DNA of 64,000 bases from Kushneria konosiri (GCF_002155145.1 NZ_CP021323.1:3162001-3226000); one strand, 5' to 3'; shown: positions 37,439-46,435, counted from the stretch's first letter. Notes: generated by a model from the sequence alone, not told the origin. Program-made: numbers and translations.

Positions 37439-38059
37439 ATGCCCCTTGAACTTCCCTCTCTGCCCTATGCAACAGATGCACTGGCACCCGTGATTTCGGA
37501 ACACAATCTACGCATGCATCACGAAGGTGTTCATGCCGGCTATTTAAAACGTCTAAACACGTTGCTCGAGACAGATGAGCCAACGACACGTTCACTTGAA
37601 AATATCATGGGAACCGGACGCGGAGAGGCTCAGGCCTGCGCCTGTCAGGCATGGAACCATACCTTTTTCTGGCAATGCCTGACGCCCTGGTATCACCCGC
37701 CGGGCAGGGTTCTCAAGGAGGCGCTGGCAGCGCGCTGGGGAAGTCTTGAAGCCTTTCAGGAAGCGTTCATGGCCAGTGCCATGGCACACTTCATGGGCGG
37801 CTGGACATGGCTGGTATACACCCCTCAGGGCCGACTGGACATTCATAATGCCGCCGATGCAGGCTCCCCTCTGCTCAGAGGATTTACTCCCCTGCTGGCC
37901 GTCGATCTATGGGAACACGCGTGGTACGTCGATTACGGAAATGATCGACGCAAATATCTACAGAAACTCTGGGGCATTGTTAACTGGCCCTTCGTCGAGC
38001 AGTGCCTTGAAGATGCTCTGGCGACTGCCGAAGGCAGACGCAACCGGCTACACGCCTGA
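37439..38059 (+). CDS. Divergent Fe-type superoxide dismutase
   Basis: Converts superoxide to peroxide and oxygen. About 206 residues from ATG 37439 (MPLELPSLPYATDALAP); the frame extends to 37334 but that part is unlike SOD. Metal ligands are all present: His27 in MHHEGVHAGYL, His in QAWNHTFFW, Asp and His in VDLWEHAWYVDY; Tyr35 and the Gln of CACQAWNH point to the iron type. It differs from normal SodB: the conserved second-sphere His31 is Val, and there is an extra C-terminal tail of about 15 residues. It may be a second, specialised SOD. It stands alone between two minus-strand units. Confidence 0.85.
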   Translation: MPLELPSLPYATDALAPVISEHNLRMHHEGVHAGYLKRLNTLLETDEPTTRSLENIMGTGRGEAQACACQAWNHTFFWQCLTPWYHPPGRVLKEALAARWGSLEAFQEAFMASAMAHFMGGWTWLVYTPQGRLDIHNAADAGSPLLRGFTPLLAVDLWEHAWYVDYGNDRRKYLQKLWGIVNWPFVEQCLEDALATAEGRRNRLHA

Positions 38060-38144
38060 AAAGGCCTGACCATTAAATGGCATGAGAGAAACGGGCTGGC
38101 ACGATCTGGCGAAATGCCTATCGCGACCAGCCCGTCCAGGAGCC

Positions 38145-39455
38145 TCAGCGATCGTCGTCTGTTGCTCTCTCCTGTGGATTGGCACTCCGCCCGATGCCGC
38201 GATAGCAGAAGCCATGCTGCGCCACGAAAGCAGGGTCGTAAATGTTACGACCATCCAGAATCAGCGGCGTTTTCATCAAAGTCGATAGACGACGCCAGTC
38301 CGGATTCCAGTACTCCTTCCACTCCGTGACCAGCAACAGAGCATCAACGTTTTCACAGGCCGACTGAGCAGTGCCTGCAAGCGTCAGAAGAGGATGCTGA
38401 CCATAGTAGTGCTCGATGGCCGGCAAAGCCGCGGGGTCATGAAGCCTCACATGCACACCCTGCGCCCAGAGCGCATCCAGCAGGCGAAGAACCGGCGCAT
38501 GCGCGATTCGAGCTGTGCCGGGCTTGAAGGCCGCCCCCCAGATTGCCACCGTACGGCCTTCCAGATCGCCGTCGTAATGCTGCCAGAGCTTGCGAAAGAG
38601 CTCTTCCTGCTTTTGCTCGTTGACCTGTACAACCTGCTCAATCAGTCCGTTGGGCTGACCCTCGCGCGCCCGAATACTCGACAGGCGATAAAGGTTACGA
38701 GCAAAGCTCGGGCCGCCAAAGCCGCATCCAGGATAGAGATATTCGCGACCGATACGGCGATCTGAGCCCATTGCCTGACGTACCAGCTCGATATCGACAC
38801 CAAGGCTGTCTGCCAGACTGGCCAGTTCATTCATGTAGCTGACACGTGTGGCCAGCATGCCGATAACGGCAAGCTTGGTCAGTTCAGCAGCACGTCTTGG
38901 CATCAAACGGACGTTATTTTCGCGACGATTGAAGGCTCTTAAAAGCTCACCAATCTGGCGGGTCGCCCAGTCATCTTCACTGCCCAGGATCCAGCTGTCA
39001 GGACGCGTAAAGGTGGCCATGGCACGACCCTCTTCAAGCATGTCAGGCAGTGCGACCGCAACCTGACGCTCCTTGCGCAGCAGTGTCTCAAGCACTTCTG
39101 TATGGCCGATCGGAAATGTACTGTTGTTGACGAGTACGAAATCGTGCGGCTCGCGCCCCAGTGTCTGCTCGACCCACTGGTCAGCATCATTGCGCTGATC
39201 CGATGAAACGGCCAGCCAGTAGACACTGGCGCTCGGCAGCGACTTGGAGCTTTCACAGAGGGTTAGTGACCCATTGTTGATGCTCTGGGATAACTGGTGA
39301 TAAAGCCCCGGCTCATTTCTGATCCAGTCCGTCCCGGATAGAACATTCCATGGCTGAGCAGGGTGCGGCCACCAGTATACCTGGTGGCCTACCATTGAAA
39401 GTGCAGCGGCTGCCGTTGCTGCACTCAGTTCGCTTCCATGCACTACCACCTGCAT
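38145..39455 (-). CDS. UDP-glucose 6-dehydrogenase homologue with degraded active site
   Basis: The 436-residue protein keeps the whole UDP-glucose/GDP-mannose dehydrogenase layout, including RVSYMNELASLADSLGVD, GSDRRIGREYLYPG, GAAFKPGT, LLLVTEWKEY and the final DGRNIYDP with GIGR. But the N-terminal NAD motif GxGYVGL is replaced by HGSELSAATA, and the catalytic loop, normally GFGGSCFPKD, reads GFGGPSFARN: the nucleophilic cysteine is Ser250. The TDD-R of the AFKP segment is TARIAH. It is therefore probably not an active dehydrogenase. It starts two bases after galU ends and must be co-transcribed, so a role in UDP-sugar control or binding is plausible. Confidence 0.8.
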   Translation of the reverse strand: MQVVVHGSELSAATAAAALSMVGHQVYWWPHPAQPWNVLSGTDWIRNEPGLYHQLSQSINNGSLTLCESSKSLPSASVYWLAVSSDQRNDADQWVEQTLGREPHDFVLVNNSTFPIGHTEVLETLLRKERQVAVALPDMLEEGRAMATFTRPDSWILGSEDDWATRQIGELLRAFNRRENNVRLMPRRAAELTKLAVIGMLATRVSYMNELASLADSLGVDIELVRQAMGSDRRIGREYLYPGCGFGGPSFARNLYRLSSIRAREGQPNGLIEQVVQVNEQKQEELFRKLWQHYDGDLEGRTVAIWGAAFKPGTARIAHAPVLRLLDALWAQGVHVRLHDPAALPAIEHYYGQHPLLTLAGTAQSACENVDALLLVTEWKEYWNPDWRRLSTLMKTPLILDGRNIYDPAFVAQHGFCYRGIGRSANPQERATDDDR

Positions 39456-39457
39456 GA

Positions 39458-40348
39458 TTATGCCTCGCTTTGATAGCGCTTCAGCAGCTCACGGAATCCT
39501 TCGCCGTACTTGGGATGACGGCGGGCAAACGACAGTGTCGCTTCCAGATAGCCGAGCTGATGACCGCAGTCGAAAGTTTCGCCTTCCATACGATAGGCAG
39601 CAACATCCTGCTTGCTGCGCAAGGTATCGATGGCGTCAGTCAGCTGAATTTCGTTACCTGCACCGGGGCGTGTTTCAGCCAGCACCGAAAAGATACTGCC
39701 GGGCAGCAGATAACGGCCGATAACAGCCAGTGTAGAAGGCTCGGTACCGGTTTCAGGCTTTTCTACCATGCCTGTGATCTTTTCGCTCTTGCCGGCTTCA
39801 GGTGTTTCACCTTCCAGTGCCACGATGCCGTACTTGTAGGCAACTTCAGCCGGTACATCCTGAACCATGATCTGAGCAGCACCCGTCTGATCATAGGCAT
39901 CAATCATGCCACCCAGATCATTGCGCGTCATGCCTTCATCATCGACCAGAACGTCCGGCAGCAGCACTGCGAACGGAGCATCGTCACCGATGACCGGACG
40001 CGCGCAAAGAACGGCGTGACCAAGACCGAGAGCTTCCGGCTGACGAACGCTGATGATGGATACGTCGTCCGGGATGATGTTGCGCAGCTCATCAAGAAGC
40101 TCTTTCTTGCCCTTGGCTTCAAGCTGGGTTTCAAGCTCGAAATGCTTATCGAAATGGTTTTCGATGGCTGATTTCGAAGAATGAGTAACCAGAACAATTT
40201 CCTTGATGCCGGCCTTGACCGCTTCCTGGACGACGTACTGGATCACCGGCTTGTCGACAATGGTGATCATCTCCTTGGGGATAGCCTTTGAGGCGGGAAG
40301 ACAACGAGTACCAAAGCCGGCGACAGGCAATACTGCTTTACGAATCAT
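39458..40348 (-). CDS. galU: UTP-glucose-1-phosphate uridylyltransferase
   Basis: Makes UDP-glucose, precursor of polysaccharides, lipopolysaccharide sugars and trehalose (via OtsA). The 296 residues have the nucleotide-binding start KAVLPVAGFGTRCLPASKAI, the KEMITIVDKPVIQY segment, ALGLGHAVLCARPVIG, LLPDVLVDD and VEKPETG. ATG at 40348 has AAGGGAAAAGGA upstream, so the extension to 40375 is rejected. It heads the two-gene unit with the dehydrogenase homologue; a 521-base AT-rich spacer lies upstream. Confidence 0.96.
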   Translation of the reverse strand: MIRKAVLPVAGFGTRCLPASKAIPKEMITIVDKPVIQYVVQEAVKAGIKEIVLVTHSSKSAIENHFDKHFELETQLEAKGKKELLDELRNIIPDDVSIISVRQPEALGLGHAVLCARPVIGDDAPFAVLLPDVLVDDEGMTRNDLGGMIDAYDQTGAAQIMVQDVPAEVAYKYGIVALEGETPEAGKSEKITGMVEKPETGTEPSTLAVIGRYLLPGSIFSVLAETRPGAGNEIQLTDAIDTLRSKQDVAAYRMEGETFDCGHQLGYLEATLSFARRHPKYGEGFRELLKRYQSEA

Positions 40349-40869
40349 TCCTTTTCCCTTTCTATCGAATATCAAACATGTATGGACTTATGGCACAGTC
40401 GTGCTTGCCATGACCGTATCGTGATCCATAAGCCATTCAAAATCTTGCCTGAACAGGCGAAACGAATCACCACTATCGGGTAATCGGGTTATAACCGCAT
40501 AAAATACCGAACCTTTACCTTTATATCCTTGGCAAAATGTTTCTTTTTGTACAGCTCTATTCCCAAAATCACTTGTCGTATTTAAAGATAACGGTATAAA
40601 AAGAAATTTATGTTCCGCAGGTTTTGGAAGGCAACACAATCATGGATGGCCTGCGTCACTCCAGCATGATGCACTATTTATCATGCCTATCTCAGAACCT
40701 TGATTTTATGGTTCATTCAACGAGCCGGCTGGCTTTCGTCAGCCATCCTGCGAACTCAATTTAATTGGCATTGATAAACCGTACTGGTTCATGAACCTCA
40801 CAGACTCTATACAATACAGATCAATATCAGGGCGAGAAATGCCGCCCCTACCCCTGCAGGAGTTCATTG
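40349..40869. other. AT-rich intergenic region between galU and ubiG
   Basis: 521 bases without an established gene. It must contain the galU promoter (minus) and the ubiG promoter (plus). On the plus strand TTGTCG (40573-40578), a 16-base spacer and TATAAA (40595-40600) form a good promoter far upstream of ubiG. After it an ORF of 40 codons starts at ATG 40642, with GGAAGG ten bases upstream, and ends at 40764; its product is not recognisable. A minus-strand frame at 40388-40639 lacks a convincing start signal. A small RNA or long leader is possible. Confidence 0.5.
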
Positions 40870-41589
40870 ATGAGTGAAACACAGCGTTCCAATGTAGATC
40901 CGGGTGAAATTGCCAAATTCGATGATCTTGCCAGTCGCTGGTGGGATCGTGAAGGCGAATGCAAGCCGCTTCATGATATTAACCCCTTGCGCCTCGATTA
41001 TATCGATCAGCGTGCCGGTCTTACCGGTCATCGCGTAATCGATGTCGGTTGCGGTGGAGGCATTCTCAGCGAAGCCATGGCACATCGCGGCGCAGAAGTG
41101 ACCGGCATCGATCTGGGCGAAGCGCCGCTGTCTGTTGCCCGCCTTCACCAACAGGAAAGTGGTGTCGAAGTAGACTATCGCTGCATCAGTGCCGAAGAAA
41201 TGGCTGACCAGCAGCCGGGCAGCTTTGATGTAGTGGTCTGTTTTGAGATGCTGGAACATGTTCCCGATCCGGGAAGTGTCATCAAGGCCTGCGCCCGTAT
41301 GGCCAAACCTGGTGGACACGTCTTTTTTTCAACGATCAACCGAAACCCGAAGTCATGGGCAATGGCGATTGTTGGCGCCGAATACGTCCTGAATCTTTTG
41401 CCACGTGGCACACACAGCTTCCAGCGTTTTATTCGCCCTTCCGAGCTGGCACGCTGGGCGAGGCAGGCCAACCTTGAAGTGCGTGACATTACAGGCATGA
41501 TCTACAACCCCTTCACCCGCCACTACCGTCTTTCCAACAAGGATCTTGACGTCAATTATTTCATGCATACCCGTGTAGCACAGCAATGA
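40870..41589 (+). CDS. ubiG: Ubiquinone biosynthesis O-methyltransferase UbiG
   Basis: SAM-dependent enzyme that carries out both O-methylations of ubiquinone synthesis. The 239 residues have the UbiG N-terminal signature [20 protein letters not shown], the SAM motif [33 protein letters not shown] and [13 protein letters not shown] at 40870 has AGGAG eight bases upstream. The stop overlaps the start of mupP in ATGA, so both are one operon, as in Pseudomonas. Confidence 0.96.
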   Translation: MSETQRSNVDPGEIAKFDDLASRWWDREGECKPLHDINPLRLDYIDQRAGLTGHRVIDVGCGGGILSEAMAHRGAEVTGIDLGEAPLSVARLHQQESGVEVDYRCISAEEMADQQPGSFDVVVCFEMLEHVPDPGSVIKACARMAKPGGHVFFSTINRNPKSWAMAIVGAEYVLNLLPRGTHSFQRFIRPSELARWARQANLEVRDITGMIYNPFTRHYRLSNKDLDVNYFMHTRVAQQ

Positions 41590-42278
41590 CCTGTTCACAT
41601 AGCATCCCAAAGGCTGTTCTGTTTGATTTGGATGGCACTCTGGTCGATACCGCTCCAGATCTGGCTCGGGCAACCAATGCGCTCAGGCGGGAACATGGGC
41701 TATCACCACTGTCCTATATCGACATTCGACGGGAAGTATCACATGGCGGAAGTGCACTGGTAACACTGGCGCTGGGATTGGAAAAACAGGAGACAGGGCA
41801 TAACGAAGCAAGGGCGCTTTTGCTTGAGCACTACGGTAAAAATGTTGCCGAAAAGAGCCACCTTTTTGCAGGCTTTCGGGAGGTACTTGACCACTATCGC
41901 CAGACGCAGCGCCCATGGGGAATCGTGACCAATAAGCCCAGAGAGTACGCAGTCCCCCTGCTAGAAGCATTGGATATAAAACCTGATGTACTTTTATGCG
42001 CAGATGACCTTCCAGTGAAAAAACCGGACCCTGCCCCACTTCTTGAAGCCGCAAAACGTCTGAATGTTGAACCAGAACAGTGCTGGTACATTGGTGATCA
42101 TCTACGCGACATCCAGGCGGCCAACAATGCCGGCATGACAGCCATTGCGGTCAAATATGGTTATCTGCGTCAGGAGGATGTCCCCGACGAGTGGCCCGCA
42201 AGTCAGCTTTTCGAAACGTCGGAAGCACTTTGCAAAGCGCTGCTACGGCACGATTCTCGTAAAGCAGGCAGCTTTTAA
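41586..42278 (+). CDS. mupP: HAD phosphatase, MupP/Gph type
   Basis: HAD-IA phosphatase next to ubiG. In Pseudomonas the gene at this position is MupP, the N-acetylmuramate-6-phosphate phosphatase of the cell-wall recycling bypass; phosphoglycolate phosphatase (Gph) is the related alternative. The 230 residues have the HAD motifs [15 protein letters not shown] (nucleophile Asp), [19 protein letters not shown] (Lys) and [10 protein letters not shown]. The segment [15 protein letters not shown] recalls MupP rather than Gph. It overlaps ubiG by four bases. Confidence 0.82.
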   Translation: MTCSHSIPKAVLFDLDGTLVDTAPDLARATNALRREHGLSPLSYIDIRREVSHGGSALVTLALGLEKQETGHNEARALLLEHYGKNVAEKSHLFAGFREVLDHYRQTQRPWGIVTNKPREYAVPLLEALDIKPDVLLCADDLPVKKPDPAPLLEAAKRLNVEPEQCWYIGDHLRDIQAANNAGMTAIAVKYGYLRQEDVPDEWPASQLFETSEALCKALLRHDSRKAGSF

Positions 42279-42295
42279 AGAGTAAGCAGGAAGTA

Positions 42296-42326
42296 GCGGG
42301 CATTTCGATTTTGGCGAAGTGCCCGC
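42296..42326. terminator. Hairpin between convergent mupP and cpoB
   Basis: GCGGGCATTTCG and CGAAGTGCCCGC pair over 12 bases with one G-T pair and a 7-base loop. There is no clear T-run on either side, so it may be a weak or processing-dependent bidirectional terminator. Confidence 0.45.
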
Positions 42327-42343
42327 AAATTCGGATTGAAATA

Positions 42344-43114
42344 TCAGCCACTGGTTTTTTGCATAAACTCGCGCGCAAGGCCTGCCGCATCACTGTCTGA
42401 ATGCTCGCTAATGACCTTTTTCAGCATGTTCTGACTTTCAGAACTTTTCCCCTGACGCGCATAAACAAGGCCCAGTTTGTACATGGCATCGGGGACCTTG
42501 TTGCTTTGTGGATAGTCATTAATGACCTTGCCAAAGGCAGCCGAGGAATTATCCAGCTGTGATTTGGCAGAATAAAGCTCGCCCAGCCAATACCAGGCAT
42601 TTCCGTTCAAACCGGATTGCGGATAGTCGCGATTAAAGGCTTCAAATGCGGAAATGGCTTGATCAAATTCGCGTTTTTGAACGTGCGAAAAAGCGGCCTG
42701 ATAGGCACCCTGAGCATCACTGGAGGAAGCGGGCGAACGCGAGGATGACGAAGATTGACTGCCACCAGAAGCTGCCTGGGTAATAGGGTCGCCACCGCTG
42801 GAAGAACTGCCATCATTGTTGGATGAAGGGCTGCCATTATCCTGTGAACCACTCAAGCGCTCTTCAAGATCAAGGTAGCGCTGTTGCGACAGCTTTGTCT
42901 GCTGTTCCAGCTGATGGCGGAGTTCTTCAATCTGACCACGCAACTGATTGATATCCTGCTCCTGGCTTTGCAAACGGTTAAAGATTTGCAAAGTGCCAGT
43001 ACCGGAACCCGTGGCGGCCTGATTATAAAAGGATTCTGTTTGTGCGGATGCCCAAACGGACAGCGGGAGCACCAGGGCTCCCGCGCCGCACAGTCGAACA
43101 AGACTGTATTTCAT
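42344..43114 (-). CDS. cpoB: Cell division coordinator CpoB
   Basis: Periplasmic TPR protein (formerly YbgF) that links Tol-Pal with PBP1B during constriction. The 256 residues: signal peptide (cleavage after WASA, about 23), an N-terminal trimerising coiled coil (about 40-90; LQIFNRLQSQEQDINQLRGQ), a 50-residue Ser/Gly/Asn/Asp-rich linker (about 90-135) and three TPR units (about 136-250; AYQAAFSHVQKREFDQAI). The linker is longer than in E. coli. It lies 14 bases after pal, last gene of the tol-pal operon. Confidence 0.94.
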   Translation of the reverse strand: MKYSLVRLCGAGALVLPLSVWASAQTESFYNQAATGSGTGTLQIFNRLQSQEQDINQLRGQIEELRHQLEQQTKLSQQRYLDLEERLSGSQDNGSPSSNNDGSSSSGGDPITQAASGGSQSSSSSRSPASSSDAQGAYQAAFSHVQKREFDQAISAFEAFNRDYPQSGLNGNAWYWLGELYSAKSQLDNSSAAFGKVINDYPQSNKVPDAMYKLGLVYARQGKSSESQNMLKKVISEHSDSDAAGLAREFMQKTSG

Positions 43115-43128
43115 TACTTACTCCGGGA

Positions 43129-43647
43129 TCAGTAGTCGATAACGACGCGGCGATCCTGAGCATAGGCCTGTTCAGAGTTGCCCGATGCTGCCGGACGCTC
43201 TTCGCCATAGCTGACAACTTCAATCTGCGAAGCAGGCACGCCCTGAATGGTCAGATACTGACGTACGGCGTTGGCACGACGCTCACCAAGACCCAGGTTG
43301 TACTCACGAGTACCACGCGGATCGGTGTGGCCTTCCAGTACGATATTGGTGCTGGAATTACGCTGCAGATACTGAGCATGCTGGTTCAGCATGGATTCGT
43401 ATTGCGGACGAATGCTGTCGCTGTCGAAATCGAAGTAGACACGGTTTTCGCTGGGCATCTGTGCCTGCTGTCCGGAGTTCTGACCGGTAGCACCTGAGCT
43501 GCTGCTCATGCCCTGAGTAGAAGAACCGCTGTTCATGCCACTGTTTTGCTGGTCACCATCCTGGGTACCGCCGCCACTGGAACAGCCGGCAACAACCGCC
43601 AGAGAGAGTGCGGCCGCCAGAGTCTTGGCGTAGGAAGAAAACTGCAT
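43129..43647 (-). CDS. pal: Peptidoglycan-associated lipoprotein Pal
   Basis: Outer-membrane lipoprotein that binds diaminopimelate peptides of peptidoglycan and interacts with TolB. The 172 residues: lipobox VVAGC at about 18-22, a Gly/Ser/Asn/Gln-rich linker of about 40 residues, and the OmpA-like domain (about 65-172) with VYFDFDSDSIRPQY, EGHTDPRGTREYNLGLGERR. ATG at 43647 with AAGGAG six bases upstream is the start. The polar low-complexity linker is richer in Ser/Gln/Met than in enterics. Confidence 0.96.
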   Translation of the reverse strand: MQFSSYAKTLAAALSLAVVAGCSSGGGTQDGDQQNSGMNSGSSTQGMSSSSGATGQNSGQQAQMPSENRVYFDFDSDSIRPQYESMLNQHAQYLQRNSSTNIVLEGHTDPRGTREYNLGLGERRANAVRQYLTIQGVPASQIEVVSYGEERPAASGNSEQAYAQDRRVVIDY

Positions 43648-43695
43648 GATGATCTCCTTGCTCTTATAAAGAATGACAAAATTCATTCTAGTCGT

Positions 43696-44991
43696 TTAAT
43701 TCAAAAACGGCGACCAGGAAGGTTCACGAACCTCACCATTGGGTGAAGGTATTACGAAAGAAGCCCTGCCATCTGCCGAAACAGCACCAAGCACACCACG
43801 TGCTCTCTGCTGAGTGGCATATACCACCATTGTGCCATTGGGCGCAACTGCCGGCGCTTCATCCTGATAAGTATTACTCAATACCGTGACACGTCCCGAC
43901 GACAAATCCTGCTTGGCCACCTGAAAACCGCGGTCCGTTCGAGTGGTCATGAAAATGGTCTTTTTGTCAGGTCCGTATAGCCCACCTGCATTGTAATTAC
44001 CGGTAAAGGTCATGCGCTTTGCATTACCGCCCGTGGCATCCATCTGATAAATCTGCGGCTGACCACTGCGATCGGAAGTAAACAGAATCGAGCGGCCATC
44101 CGGACTCCAGTCCGGTTCGGTATTGATGGAACCGGAGTTGGTCAACTGTGTCAGCGAACGAGACGCAATGTCCATGACATAAATTTCAGGGTTGCCATCC
44201 TTTGAAAGTGACATGGCAAGCTTGCGCCCATCCGGAGACCAGGCCGGTGCTCCATTGATTCCCTTGAATGATGTGAGCTGGACGCGTCGCCCGCTGGAAA
44301 GCTGCTGGACATAAATGGCAGGACGTCCTGATTCAAAGGAAACATACGCGAGCTTCTGACCATCCGGAGACCAGGCCGGCGAAAGGATGGGCTGATCGGA
44401 AGACAGAATCTGCTGCGGACGATGGCCATCCTGGTCGGCAACATAGAGCGCATAGCTGATGTTGGGATCAACACCATTGGCCGTCACATAGGCAATGCGT
44501 GTCTGAAAGGCGCCGCGAATACCGGTGATCTCTTCAAAGATCTGATCAGCAATATAGTGAGCACGAGAGCGCAGCTGATCTCCGCTGGAAGTCACCACTT
44601 CCCCAAGTTCGCGACGCTGGCCTGATACGTAATGAAGTTCATAGCTGATCTTGTAGCCATTCCCGGACGCCTCAACACGCCCTACGACCAGATAATTGGC
44701 CCTTACCCGACGCCAGTCGCCGTAATTGATACTATCGCCACTGGCAGGACGAGAGATCAGATCCTGTGGCGCCAGTGGCGCGAATTGACCACTGTGCTCA
44801 AGATCGTCGGCGATAATCTTGCCAATATCTTCAGAAGGACTGACGCCTTCGCCCCGGAAAGGCACCACTGCAATCGGTATGGCATTATCATTGCCACGTG
44901 TGATCTCGATGGTGAGATCACCAGCTGCCTGCGCCATCAGACTGGTCATCATGAGCATCATGAAACCAGCCAGTGCCATTAGTTTTTTCAT
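43696..44991 (-). CDS. tolB: Tol-Pal system beta-propeller protein TolB
   Basis: Periplasmic protein that links TolA and Pal. The 431 residues comprise a signal peptide (ending AQAAG, about 22), an N-terminal domain (about 25-160; [11 protein letters not shown]) and a six-bladed WD-type propeller with repeated WSPDGxKLAYVS motifs ([33 protein letters not shown]). The start is ATG at 44991, with GAGG ten bases upstream; a GTG at 44997 is possible. The gap from tolA is 106 bases. Confidence 0.96.
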   Translation of the reverse strand: MKKLMALAGFMMLMMTSLMAQAAGDLTIEITRGNDNAIPIAVVPFRGEGVSPSEDIGKIIADDLEHSGQFAPLAPQDLISRPASGDSINYGDWRRVRANYLVVGRVEASGNGYKISYELHYVSGQRRELGEVVTSSGDQLRSRAHYIADQIFEEITGIRGAFQTRIAYVTANGVDPNISYALYVADQDGHRPQQILSSDQPILSPAWSPDGQKLAYVSFESGRPAIYVQQLSSGRRVQLTSFKGINGAPAWSPDGRKLAMSLSKDGNPEIYVMDIASRSLTQLTNSGSINTEPDWSPDGRSILFTSDRSGQPQIYQMDATGGNAKRMTFTGNYNAGGLYGPDKKTIFMTTRTDRGFQVAKQDLSSGRVTVLSNTYQDEAPAVAPNGTMVVYATQQRARGVLGAVSADGRASFVIPSPNGEVREPSWSPFLN

Positions 44992-45097
44992 CAGCACACA
45001 CCCTCGGGTTTTAACGATCCTTGATCCCTGCTGCCTGCCATTGAAACAGGCGCAATATCGACCACGTCCTTACACCACATAGCAAACCTTTCTAACC

Positions 45098-46426
45098 CTA
45101 GCGCACATCCTCGGGATTGAAGCGCAGATTGAAACTTCTGAATTTCTGCCTCGCTTCGGCCGGCAGTTGACTCATTTCAGTAAACGGCGCGGCCCTTTCC
45201 ACCGCTTGTACGGCCGAACGATCAAACCCTGGATCACCGCTGCTGCTGGAAACCGTGGCCGACAAAAGCTCACCGGTCGGTAAAAGCTGCACTCTAACCA
45301 CTGTGACCAGTCCGGAAGCCGCACTGGGTGGACGCGACCAACTCTGCTCGACGGCACGACGCACCAGGTTCATGAAGCCATTGGAGGCCTCCTGAGCCTG
45401 ACGTGCATTGGCAATGGATTGTGCCTCGTTGGTAATCTCATCGCCAAAGGCGTCCTGACTGGCCGCGGCAGCGGCTTCTGCAGCCCGCTTGCGATCAGCT
45501 TCCGCTTTTTTCTTGGCGGCAGCCTCTGCAGCGGCTTTCTTCTTCGCAGCGGCCTCGGCTTCTGCCTTTTTCTTGGCCTCGGCCTCTGCCTTTTTCTTGG
45601 CCTCGGCTTCTGCCTTCTTCTTGGCCTCGGCTTCTGCCTGCTTCTTGGCCTCGGCTTCTGCCTGCTTCTTGGCCTCGGCCTCTGCCTGCTTCTTGGCCTC
45701 GGCTTCTGCCTGCTTCTTGGCCTCGGCTTCTGCCTGCTTCTTGGCCTCGGCTTCTGCCTGCTTCTTGGCCTCGGCCTCTGCCTGCTTCTTGGCCTCGGCT
45801 TCTGCCTGCTTCTTGGCCTCGGCTTCTGCCTGCTTCTTGGCCTCGGCTTCTGCCTGCTTCTTGGCCTCGGCCTCTGCCTGCTTCTTGGCCTCGGCTTCTG
45901 CCTGCTTCTTGGCCTCGGCTTCTGCCTGCTTCTTGGACTCGGCTTCTGCCTGCTTCTTGGACTCGGCCTTCTGCTTGGCTTCTGCCTTCTGTTTAGCCTC
46001 GGCTTGTGCTTTTTGCTCAGCTTCGGCTTTTTCGCGGGCCTGCTGCTCCTGCTGCTGCAGAGCAGCAACTTCTTTGGCCTGTTCGGCTCGGCGCTGAGCG
46101 GCTGCCTGTGCTTCCTGAGCAGCCTGCTCAGCTGCCTCGGCCTGTTGGCGCGCCGTCTCCTCGGCAGCATTATCTTCCGTGGCTTCCGGCTCGGGCTGCT
46201 CACGCTCCGGCCCCTGCTGGGCACGTGGCTGCGCTTCAGTCGCCTGTTGCGCCTGATCTGTCGCCGTCTCCATTGAAATCAGTTCTGCCTGTACAACGGC
46301 ATTGGAGGTTTCAACAGGATCACTTTGTGGCCAGCGAAAAGCCATCAACCCGATGACGCCCACGTGCAGTAAAACTGCAAGCACGGTGGGCAACGTATAG
46401 CCTACACGGCGATCGTGTCTGGCCAT
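45098..46426 (-). CDS. tolA: TolA, inner-membrane force-transducing protein
   Basis: Spans the periplasm to couple TolQR to TolB/Pal. The 442 residues: one N-terminal helix (about 12-32; LPTVLAVLLHVGVIGLMAF), a long helical domain II (about 60-330) that includes a nearly perfect AEAKKQAEAEAKKQ repeat, and a C-terminal domain III (about 345-442; WSRPPSAASGLVTVVRVQL, SSGDPGFDRSAVQAVERAAPF) with the TonB-like fold. The repeat alone occupies over 200 residues. The frame overlaps open frames on both strands purely because of the repeat. Confidence 0.95.
   Translation of the reverse strand: MARHDRRVGYTLPTVLAVLLHVGVIGLMAFRWPQSDPVETSNAVVQAELISMETATDQAQQATEAQPRAQQGPEREQPEPEATEDNAAEETARQQAEAAEQAAQEAQAAAQRRAEQAKEVAALQQQEQQAREKAEAEQKAQAEAKQKAEAKQKAESKKQAEAESKKQAEAEAKKQAEAEAKKQAEAEAKKQAEAEAKKQAEAEAKKQAEAEAKKQAEAEAKKQAEAEAKKQAEAEAKKQAEAEAKKQAEAEAKKQAEAEAKKQAEAEAKKKAEAEAKKKAEAEAKKKAEAEAAAKKKAAAEAAAKKKAEADRKRAAEAAAAASQDAFGDEITNEAQSIANARQAQEASNGFMNLVRRAVEQSWSRPPSAASGLVTVVRVQLLPTGELLSATVSSSSGDPGFDRSAVQAVERAAPFTEMSQLPAEARQKFRSFNLRFNPEDVR
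45569..45960 (-). repeat. 24-bp tandem repeat with 96-bp higher-order periodicity in tolA
   Basis: The unit encodes KKQAEAEA (24 bases, about 16 copies). Synonymous changes are not random: the variant GGCCTCTGCC occurs at 45581, 45677, 45773 and 45869, each exactly 96 bases apart, so blocks of four units have been duplicated. At the left end KKQ changes to KKK, and at the right end GAGTCC-type variants (KKQAEAES) appear, as in older, diverged edges. Confidence 0.92.
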
Positions 46427-46435
46427 TATCTCTCC

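Noticed and set aside
40388-40639. Minus-strand 83-codon frame between galU and ubiG
   Set aside because: No ribosome-binding site, no recognisable product, and it covers the probable galU promoter region.
45569-45960. CRISPR-like regular repeats
   Set aside because: Units are contiguous with no unique spacers and encode the TolA helix; it is a coding tandem repeat.
45370-46276. Long open frames on both strands inside tolA (284, 285 and 202 codons)
   Set aside because: They are produced by the 24-bp repeat, whose length is a multiple of three, so no stops arise in several frames. Their products are monotonous Leu/Gly, Ser/Ala or Arg/Pro repeats and lack ribosome-binding sites.
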